9,135 nucleotides of DNA from Candidatus Pacearchaeota archaeon CG10_big_fil_rev_8_21_14_0_10_35_13 (GTDB lineage Archaea > Nanobdellota > Nanobdellia > Pacearchaeales > GW2011-AR1): assembly GCA_002763035.1 (NCBI GenBank), contig PFDC01000180.1, positions 5,595 through 14,729 on the forward strand. The letters run 5' to 3'. Below are positions 5,101 through 9,135 of the stretch, in pieces. How positions within the stretch are numbered: position 1 is the stretch's first letter; each line of letters starts with the position of its first letter. A program made the position numbers and the translations under genes. The notes below the pieces were generated by a model, which saw only the letters and a program-made list of their open reading frames with translations, searched no databases and had not been told where the DNA came from.

Positions 5101-6874
5101 CAGTTTTATTGTTGACCATAGTATTTATCCTAACGGCTTTGATAACATGTTGTTTCGTTGGATTGATTTTCATCCCGTAATAAAAAAGAATTTTTGTATT
5201 GATACTAACACTAATAATAATTCTTATACTCTGATAGACAGTATCATGTGCCGTGGTCATGGTAATGGTGTTGATGTAAGTAATGCTTACAATAATCATA
5301 ACAACTTTTTTGATGAGTTTATTGTACAGAATAGTGTATTTACTGATTTAAGAATTAATGGTCAAGGGAACGGTGTTCTAGCTTTTAGTGTTGGGAGAAT
5401 AACTGTTAGGGATAATACCTTTTACGATCTCCCTGGTTCTGCAGTCACTATATACGATACTAAAGTTAATGCATTAGTTTACAGAAACAAATTGTTTGAT
5501 GTCGGGATGTCTTCTTTTCCTAAAGGTAGTTCTGGTGAGTTTAAAGATAATATTATGGTACATAGTAGTACCAGGTCTTACTTAATACTTTATTATATTA
5601 ATTCAAGCAATTGGGTCTTTGATTATAATCAGTACTGGACTCCTAACATGAAAACTCTCTTTTGGGATCCGGGAAGCGGTTATTATAACCTTAGTTCTTG
5701 GCAAGCTCTAGGCTTTGATATAAACTCTATTTTACAAGACCCCAAGTGGATTAATCCAGCAAAGGGTGATTTCTCAACTATCAATGCTTGTGGCAACGGA
5801 ATAATTAACGGTAATGAAGAATGTGATGACGGGAACTTAATTAATCAAGATGGATGTTCTAAAACTTGCAAGAATGAAATTCAACCACCAATATGTGGTA
5901 ATGAAATTATCGAAACAGGGGAAGAATGTGATGGTAATACACAAGTATGCATTGATAACCAAGGATACTCCGGAACACAAAATTGCAAGAATAATTGTAA
6001 AGGGTTTGACAACCAATGCCAAATAACAGAAAGTTGCGGTGACGGGATAATTAATGGTAATGAAGAATGCGACGAAGGGAATGATGATAATAAAAATATT
6101 TGTTTACCTAATTGCAAGAAAAAAAAGAATGTAGACATTAAAACATTATTTGATGGAGGAGAAACAACACATATAGAACAGTTGTTAGACCTAAAGAAAG
6201 TACAACTAAAACTTGAAATCTTAGGTAAAGGAAAAATAAAGTTCTTACAAGAAATAAACTTCCACGAAAAAAATAATACTATAAAGAATACTGAAGTAGG
6301 AGAAAGAATTGTAAATAATGTAGAACTTACAGAAACAAGCATAATAATAAACACTGAAGAAATGACAGAACTAAACCAAAGCGCAGAAATAACCTTCTAC
6401 GGAGTAACCTTAGAAAGACCTTACATCCTACAAGACGGAAATAAATGCTCAGAAACAATATGCCAAATTATTAGTTATAATCAAACATCAGGAGAACTAA
6501 CATTCTCAGTAACACACTTCACAAACTACACCATCATCGAAGAACCAGAAGAAACAATTACCCCCCCAGTAGGCGACAATAATCCTAGCGGAGGTTCAGG
6601 AGGAGGATGGGGCGTAGTAGTAAGAGACCAAGTAACAGAACAAGAAAACATTACCCCTAATGAGGATATCTCAGGAAATAATGAAGAAACAATAAACGAA
6701 GAAACAATAGTTGAGGAAAAAGAAATAGTTAATGAAAGCTCTAATAATACAATAAGAATAATTTTAATCTTGGCATCAATTGTAGCATTGATAATATTAA
6801 TAATGATAATAATAATTCTAAAGAAACTATTAAGAAATAATAAACTAAAAAACCTAATAAAAAAGATTAATTAA
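2144..6874 (+). CDS. Giant membrane-anchored surface protein: two beta-helix domains, Cys-rich repeats, PKD domain
   Basis: The protein has 1576 residues. A hydrophobic signal or anchor lies at about 16-33. A Cys-rich myxococcal-type/DUF4215-like repeat follows at 65-91 (CGDGNLDAGETC...). A right-handed parallel beta-helix spans about 104-606; it opens with the typical YYISSSLGNDANDGLS and closes with PAIDSG...RPYGKGIDLGPYEY. A second Cys repeat is at 623-649. A PKD domain spans about 670-780, with WDFGD at 712-716 and YDPGTYTITLTV. A second beta-helix spans about 785-1214, from YFDPVSGDDSNDGS to DPKWINPAKGDFS. Three more Cys units follow at 1216-1242, 1251-1292 and 1298-1324. A membrane-proximal domain (about 1328-1475, ending FSVTHFTNYT) leads to a Gly-rich linker near 1483-1490, an acidic stretch, a membrane helix at about 1537-1559 and a basic tail. 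The bulk should be extracellular. Beta-helix proteins of this kind bind or cleave polysaccharides, but I see no assignable catalytic residues, so adhesion or glycan binding is equally possible. Confidence 0.9.
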   Translation: MVIRKSRDNISKNKRFILITIIIILALIIILSNVNIINKTFLSGSSIIGIYLQEMPVITQEILTCGDGNLDAGETCDDNNTNSDDGCNSECKLETGDVNCKEGNIYYISSSLGNDANDGLSTQTPKQSLTELDSLIDTPNAAGRCVLLKRGDTWTMPGAGNNGIHLTSAHGTKEEPIYVGAYGPTSNPKPIFDLNITGTIINIRGADKESNVPSNIIFDNLHLTTTKAPGQRPSTGIVILETWNSYDPRDITVRNSIIERLRMGLAIQDGVDGFTLENSIVRYNFAMPPESGHSQGIYVGSVKNVNIINNDFNCNGKTIVCGATTDSWYDHNMYISHCEDCLIENNKVHGSLDGIKVRVGNNVVIRGNEVYDLYLSGISPGSSDGQILSNTIVEGNLIHDVPMGIVIKEQSTGPGYVTNMVVRNNILYDTKIGPTYGVGSVFFNVGSGVYDGLYIYNNLVYGIDGRGYYFSVNDKTSENFKNVEIKNNMFVRPNNEANILVKMSSTTLGITQIDNNLYYSSSEGNLLEIDGEKYPSLDAFKEAYPTKETNGMEANPDFVDGTNKDFHLNKKSPAIDSGVLSVSKDYDNNQRPYGKGIDLGPYEYQGKDNSNEKNNQLPTKEICGNGNLDAGEECDDGNIVDGDGCSVTCKNEILTALPLGYGGYTSPSLISINAEIDNDLSVGEAPFTIHVSGSPTTAVGENRTYENLEYTWDFGDSNSQVTFANPTSSQTVNSNSDQKGPEAAHIYYDPGTYTITLTVRGWTGSQYVTNTETLIVTVSDWSGEDKYFDPVSGDDSNDGSEASPWKSWNKLTSWIQGGNYRSAYLKRNTVMDATNTIVLNGNHKMLRAYGTGANPLIKASDSWISGTVLVNFWGNAVEVGNMFIESIDLDNNNGKVGTGYFAYTKPVTSYTPNAAGNIHDITIVNSHINIDVSGNPVVFTGEGPEVRVSFWNVGFDHGTAKGRQGLYIAGQKFLAVMGGYFVGGEGSFIVDHSIYPNGFDNMLFRWIDFHPVIKKNFCIDTNTNNNSYTLIDSIMCRGHGNGVDVSNAYNNHNNFFDEFIVQNSVFTDLRINGQGNGVLAFSVGRITVRDNTFYDLPGSAVTIYDTKVNALVYRNKLFDVGMSSFPKGSSGEFKDNIMVHSSTRSYLILYYINSSNWVFDYNQYWTPNMKTLFWDPGSGYYNLSSWQALGFDINSILQDPKWINPAKGDFSTINACGNGIINGNEECDDGNLINQDGCSKTCKNEIQPPICGNEIIETGEECDGNTQVCIDNQGYSGTQNCKNNCKGFDNQCQITESCGDGIINGNEECDEGNDDNKNICLPNCKKKKNVDIKTLFDGGETTHIEQLLDLKKVQLKLEILGKGKIKFLQEINFHEKNNTIKNTEVGERIVNNVELTETSIIINTEEMTELNQSAEITFYGVTLERPYILQDGNKCSETICQIISYNQTSGELTFSVTHFTNYTIIEEPEETITPPVGDNNPSGGSGGGWGVVVRDQVTEQENITPNEDISGNNEETINEETIVEEKEIVNESSNNTIRIILILASIVALIILIMIIIILKKLLRNNKLKNLIKKIN
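2345..2365 (+). repeat. Copy A of a 21-nt identical repeat inside the Cys-rich modules
   Basis: This 21-nt stretch encodes the G-N-L-D-A-G-E part of the first Cys-rich repeat and is identical to 4019-4039 in the second repeat, about 1.67 kb away. Identity at silent positions suggests recent duplication or gene conversion. Confidence 0.75.
4019..4039 (+). repeat. Copy B of the 21-nt identical repeat
   Basis: It is identical to 2345-2365 and sits at the matching place in the second Cys-rich repeat (residues 623-649). Copies A and B bracket the first beta-helix, so recombination between them would delete or swap that domain in frame. Confidence 0.75.
4487..5785 (+). other. Codon-style island covering the second beta-helix
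   Basis: Within the giant gene, the part encoding the second beta-helix (about residues 782-1214) favours T-ending codons: GAT, AAT, GGT, ACT, CCT, GTT, ATT, TCT and some CGT for Arg. The first beta-helix (about 2560-3480) and the C-terminal domain (about 6120-6874) favour A-ending or C-ending codons such as ATA, GTA, ACA, CCA, CTA, GGA and AGA. The reading frame continues unbroken. The borders are judged by eye and are soft, with 4100-4490 mixed. The pattern suggests a module of separate origin. Confidence 0.6.
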
Positions 6875-6878
6875 TCTT
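6863..6878. terminator. 16-nt palindrome at the end of the giant gene
   Basis: AAGATTAATTAATCTT is a perfect palindrome spanning the TAA stop codon at 6872-6874 of the giant gene. It lies between two convergent genes. With no unpaired loop it would make a weak hairpin; it might help 3'-end formation or bind a dimer, or be chance in A+T-rich DNA. Confidence 0.35.
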
Positions 6879-6897
6879 CCTCAGCTTACCAAAAAGT
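6876..6897. repeat. 22-nt direct repeat, copy outside the phosphoesterase gene
   Basis: The 22-nt sequence recurs at 6908-6929, a period of 32 bp. This copy lies just beyond the phosphoesterase stop codon, in the short gap between the convergent genes. It duplicates the codons for the last residues of that protein and looks like a local tandem duplication. Confidence 0.85.
6891..6895 (-). terminator. Short poly-T tract after the phosphoesterase gene
   Basis: On the minus strand this reads TTTTT a few nucleotides past the TAA stop at 6899-6901. Archaeal RNA polymerase can terminate at T-runs without a hairpin. The run is short and is also present in the duplicated copy inside the coding region, so its strength is doubtful. 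Confidence 0.3.
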
Positions 6898-6898
6898 T

Positions 6899-7645
6899 TT
6901 ATGAGAACTTCCTCAGCTTACCAAAAAGTAAAACTTTATCATCAGAAGGAACAAAAACACTAAAACTCTGAAGTTTAGCCCTAGGAATTACTGAAAATTC
7001 CTTAGAAGGATTCTTAACAGGATAATTATTAATACAAGAACCCTCAATAAGAGGAAAGAATGAAGGGATGATGAACCAACCCTTATTCAGGAATTCTCCA
7101 ATAAGAAAACATTTGAACTTCTCCTTCTTCACACCAGCAGAATCAGAAATCATAATCGCAGGATGAAGATGAGCAATAACAACACTCTTAACTTTAGATA
7201 ATAACTTCTTATCAATACTATCAAACCACTTATGACCATGAAGAAAAAGAATCCCCGAATTAGTAAGGTAATAATCCTTATAATCTCTATTATCAATTAA
7301 GAACTTCTCATGATTACCACGAATAAGGATGATGCCCCCACCAGGAAGAAAACGTTCAAGAAAAGAAAGAAATTCACGAACAGCCTTACTTTCAGACTTA
7401 TTATAACCAAAATGATGCTTTAAATCACCAAGAAGAACAATATTTTTAAGAACAAGATTATCCTCTCTTAGTTTATCAATTATCTTCTGAAAATCATTAA
7501 TGCTTTGCTCCAACTGATTAAGAGGGAAAGCCATACCAGAATTAAAAAGCTGTTCCTCATAACCCAATTGTAAATCACCGATTACCAAGATACCATCATC
7601 AGGAAAAAATAATGATTTGCCAAAAATACGAAAATTATCCTTCAT
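6899..7645 (-). CDS. Archaeal SbcD-related metallophosphoesterase (COG1407 type)
   Basis: The 248-residue protein carries the calcineurin-like phosphoesterase motifs in order: GDLQLGYEEQL at 23-33 (D24), LLGDLKHHFG at 71-80 (D74), IRGNHE at 108-113 (N111, H112), LHGHKW at 135-140 and AHLHPAI at 158-164 (H159, H161). Spacing and length fit the archaeal SbcD-related, ICC-like family, cytoplasmic enzymes thought to act on nucleic acids or nucleotides; the exact substrate is not established. The first motif is D-L-Q instead of the usual D-x-H, replacing a metal-binding histidine with glutamine. I chose the ATG at 7645 over the TTG at 7648 because a TATA-like box lies 25.5 nt before the ATG. The gene converges on the giant surface gene and diverges from a small ORF across 33 bp. 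The C-terminal codons lie in a 22-nt direct repeat. Confidence 0.88.
   Translation of the reverse strand: MKDNFRIFGKSLFFPDDGILVIGDLQLGYEEQLFNSGMAFPLNQLEQSINDFQKIIDKLREDNLVLKNIVLLGDLKHHFGYNKSESKAVREFLSFLERFLPGGGIILIRGNHEKFLIDNRDYKDYYLTNSGILFLHGHKWFDSIDKKLLSKVKSVVIAHLHPAIMISDSAGVKKEKFKCFLIGEFLNKGWFIIPSFFPLIEGSCINNYPVKNPSKEFSVIPRAKLQSFSVFVPSDDKVLLFGKLRKFS
6908..6929. repeat. 22-nt direct repeat, copy inside the phosphoesterase gene
   Basis: It is identical to 6876-6897. It encodes the C-terminal LFGKLRK region of the phosphoesterase, so this copy is presumably the parent and the other a downstream duplicate. Confidence 0.85.
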
Positions 7646-7649
7646 CAAG

Positions 7650-7657
7650 ATTATAAG
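7650..7657 (+). promoter_or_regulatory. TATA-like box for the 36-aa ORF
   Basis: ATTATAAG is centred 25.5 nt upstream of the ATG at 7679, the same spacing as for lemA. It lies within the 33-bp divergent gap and only 10 bp from the opposing box at 7667-7674. Confidence 0.4.
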
Positions 7658-7666
7658 AAACTAAAG

Positions 7667-7674
7667 GATAAAAA
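7667..7674 (-). promoter_or_regulatory. TATA-like box for the phosphoesterase
   Basis: The minus strand reads TTTTTATC, centred 25.5 nt upstream of the ATG at 7645. It supports that ATG as a leaderless start and argues against the TTG three bases further upstream. Confidence 0.5.
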
Positions 7675-7678
7675 CGTG

Positions 7679-7789
7679 ATGGTTAAAGAAAAGAACTATG
7701 TCAGAATACGAACTTGCGCTAAAATTGGTAAGTTTGACAAATCCTTGGTAAGGAAACTAATGTTGTTCTTAGGAAGTAATTATTCTTAA
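7679..7789 (+). CDS. Possible 36-aa basic small protein
   Basis: An ATG at 7679 opens 36 codons ending in TAA at 7787-7789. The product is basic, beginning MVKEKNYVRIRTCAKIGKFD, with a C-terminal half (KSLVRKLMLFLGSNYS) that could be an amphipathic helix, and one Cys. I recognise no family. The main support is position: a TATA-like box is centred 25.5 nt before the ATG, matching other genes in the window, and it would be transcribed divergently from the phosphoesterase. The short length leaves a real chance that it is spurious. Confidence 0.35.
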   Translation: MVKEKNYVRIRTCAKIGKFDKSLVRKLMLFLGSNYS

Positions 7790-7811
7790 CACTGCTGAAG
7801 AATATGAAATC

Positions 7812-7819
7812 TTTATATA
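7812..7819 (+). promoter_or_regulatory. TATA box of the membrane/secreted protein operon
   Basis: TTTATATA is the best TATA match in this gap. Transcription from it would begin near 7841, leaving a leader of about 57 nt before the TTG at 7898. A weaker CTATATC at 7866-7872 would place the start close to the TTG, so the promoter choice is open. Confidence 0.5.
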
Positions 7820-7897
7820 GTTGTTTTTGTTGTTTTATGTAATAAAAAAGGTAACAAAGATAGTCCTATATCAAGGGGAAATCAAAATTTAGTAGGC

Positions 7898-8845
7898 TTG
7901 GCACACAGAAAAAAGAAGTTAGAAAAACAGAAAGTTGAAATGAAAAATAAAAAGAAAGCGATAAAAATTGTAGTGTTTACCATATTTCTGATATTGCTAG
8001 TGATATTCATCCTTCAATTGATTAATAACGCGAAAGTAAGATTCAGCCCTGATGTCATCAGCTCTAAAGGGATTTATGAAATAGAAAAAACTTCGACGGA
8101 AAGTGTATACATACTAACAAAAGCCATTCCAGAAATTCTAAAAATAGAACTAAGTGATAATGGAATAAATGATTATGAGCTAGTAGTAATCAACTTAGGA
8201 GAAGACTTTAAACAATTACTAATCTACAATAAGAAGAACTGTGGTATAACCAGAGGGTATTATGAAAAGTGCTCTAAAGAAATAACGACTATAGAACTAA
8301 AGATAGAAGAAATAATGATTACCCCAAGTTATGAACTCCTAAAAAATAATCTCCAAGTTGGTACACATACTGCAACTACACAAGAAGAAAATATTTTTAT
8401 AGGAATCAAAGAAGGAATGATTATTGACGGGCCTTTAGGAATACAAGAACAAATATTCAATCAAGTAATTAACGGGATAGAACCAACTAACGAATATAAA
8501 GGGCCTGTAGGAGAAGTAAATGCTAAAACAAGGGTTACAGAAAAAACAATATCTCTGGGAAGAACCACAACTAACGGGATTATTATTGACTATACAGCCA
8601 TTGATTATGCAGAATTGGCCAAGAATTTAAAAAATGAAGGATTAACAAACGAAGAAGTTGGAGACATAACGAGCTACTTAAAAAGTGGTGCAGGAGTAAA
8701 CTCTGAGTCAACACCAGTAACTGGAGCAGTCGTAGGGGTAATAAAAACCTCAGAAATAATTGGGATAATAATCATAATTGTAATCATAATCTTAATTATA
8801 GTCTTGATGAAGGTAAAGAGAAGTAAGAGAGGTATGGGCAAATGA
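7898..8845 (+). CDS. Membrane protein with N- and C-terminal helices and TGAVVG motif, unknown function
   Basis: The 315-residue product starts with a strongly basic region, then a membrane helix at about 22-43. A central domain of about 240 residues follows, probably outside the cell. It contains one Cys pair (C115, C125) that could form a disulfide, and later an AELAKNLKNEGLTNEEVGDI stretch (about 238-257) that looks helical. The motif TPVTGAVVG at 272-280 stands before the second helix (about 286-304), and the tail is basic (KVKRSKRGMGK). I associate this motif-plus-helix ending with DPANN surface proteins, but I do not know a function. The start is uncertain: TTG at 7898 has no clear SD, and an in-frame ATG at 7940 would remove 14 basic residues but keep the helix. 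The stop overlaps the next gene by ATGA. Confidence 0.78.
   Translation: MAHRKKKLEKQKVEMKNKKKAIKIVVFTIFLILLVIFILQLINNAKVRFSPDVISSKGIYEIEKTSTESVYILTKAIPEILKIELSDNGINDYELVVINLGEDFKQLLIYNKKNCGITRGYYEKCSKEITTIELKIEEIMITPSYELLKNNLQVGTHTATTQEENIFIGIKEGMIIDGPLGIQEQIFNQVINGIEPTNEYKGPVGEVNAKTRVTEKTISLGRTTTNGIIIDYTAIDYAELAKNLKNEGLTNEEVGDITSYLKSGAGVNSESTPVTGAVVGVIKTSEIIGIIIIIVIIILIIVLMKVKRSKRGMGK
8827..8833 (+). promoter_or_regulatory. Shine-Dalgarno site of the last gene
   Basis: GAGAGGT lies inside the end of the preceding gene, 8 nt before the ATG at 8842. An SD for an internal operon gene, alongside apparently leaderless first genes, is the common archaeal pattern. Confidence 0.5.
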
Positions 8846-9135
8846 AGAGTCAAAAGAATCAGAGGACCACTAGGATGATGGTTTATTTCATATATTTCTT
8901 ACTCATAGGATCAACATTTAATGTGGGGGCTGTAAATGCTGAAAATAATACTAATAGCCAAGATAATAATGGGATAATAAAAACTTTAACAGACTTATTA
9001 AAAAAATTATTTACTAAAGAAAAAGACGTTTCTTACTCTCCAACAAGCTTTTACTTTGGTACCACCCCTTCTACTAATCCTACAACTACGAACCGTTTTG
9101 GTACTGCACCTTCTACTCCTTCAACGACTGTTACC
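8842..9135 (+). CDS. Secreted Ser/Thr/Pro-rich protein, C-terminus cut by window edge
   Basis: The frame begins at an ATG that overlaps the previous stop codon (ATGA at 8842-8845) and stays open for 98 codons to the window edge. Residues 1-33 look like a secretion signal: basic MKSQKNQRTTR, hydrophobic MMVYFIYFLLIGSTF, and a likely cleavage after V-N-A (residue 33). A polar stretch rich in Asn follows, then a short helical segment (IIKTLTDLLKKLF, about 45-57), then a Ser/Thr/Pro-rich region from about 64 with a repeated F-G-T-x-P-S-T unit at 72 and 86. Such regions are often glycosylated stalks in archaeal surface proteins. The ATGA overlap and an upstream GAGAGGT suggest translation coupled to the membrane protein before it, so the two may form a surface complex. 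Confidence 0.72.
   Translation, partial: MKSQKNQRTTRMMVYFIYFLLIGSTFNVGAVNAENNTNSQDNNGIIKTLTDLLKKLFTKEKDVSYSPTSFYFGTTPSTNPTTTNRFGTAPSTPSTTVT
9055..9135 (+). repeat. 14-residue Thr/Pro-rich coding repeat, start of a possible array
   Basis: The units begin F-G-T-T-P-S-T at residue 72 and F-G-T-A-P-S-T at residue 86, a 42-nt period. The second unit is cut by the window edge. DNA identity is partial, so the units have diverged. More copies may lie beyond the window. Confidence 0.5.

Noticed and set aside
5837..6354. Minus-strand open frames opposite the Cys-rich units
   Set aside because: The plus strand shows clear repeated Cys motifs. The antisense products are low-complexity Ser/Phe-rich sequences.
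6561..6567. Run of seven C as a possible frameshift site
   Set aside because: The frame continues sensibly on both sides into the Gly-rich linker and membrane anchor, so no frameshift is needed. It is only worth noting as a homopolymer prone to sequencing error.
7646..7648. TTG as start of the phosphoesterase
   Set aside because: The ATG immediately after it sits 25.5 nt from the TATA-like box and needs no rare start codon.

Overview
The window is A+T-rich and reads as DPANN-type archaeal DNA, most likely from the Woesearchaeota/Pacearchaeota side. Four things point there. There is an archaeal COG2522-type HTH regulator and an archaeal SbcD-related phosphoesterase (COG1407 type). Surface proteins carry features I associate with these lineages: Cys-rich CGDG...GEECDDGN repeats, PKD and beta-helix modules, a C-terminal membrane anchor, and a TGAVVG motif before the last membrane helix. 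Finally, several genes have a TATA-like box centred about 25-27 nt upstream of the start codon, the archaeal layout for leaderless mRNAs. Taxonomy is inferred from protein style; no rRNA or other marker gene is present.

Layout. 1-548 (minus strand): the N-terminal 100 codons of an HTH regulator, cut by the window edge, then a possible 55-aa orphan. 549-902: a long non-coding stretch whose first part is relatively G+C-rich and packed with inverted repeats, a candidate structured RNA or regulatory region. 903-2006 (plus): LemA, a small single-pass membrane protein and a small lipoprotein, a possible envelope module. 2144-6874 (plus): a 1576-residue membrane-anchored extracellular protein with two parallel beta-helix domains separated by Cys-rich repeats and a PKD domain. 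6899-7645 (minus): the phosphoesterase, convergent with the giant gene. 7679-7789 (plus): a possible 36-aa peptide that would share a 33-bp divergent promoter with the phosphoesterase. 7898-9135 (plus): a double-spanning membrane protein coupled by a 4-bp ATGA overlap to a secreted Ser/Thr/Pro-rich protein that runs off the window.

Taken together, most of the window encodes cell-envelope and cell-surface functions. The giant protein looks like an adhesin or glycan-binding/processing protein displayed on the membrane, and the last two genes look like a second surface unit made together. The least explained parts are the inverted-repeat-rich stretch at 565-717, the abrupt change in codon style inside the giant gene, and the small unrecognised genes next to lemA. 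I see no CRISPR array, tRNA, rRNA, insertion sequence or integrase.
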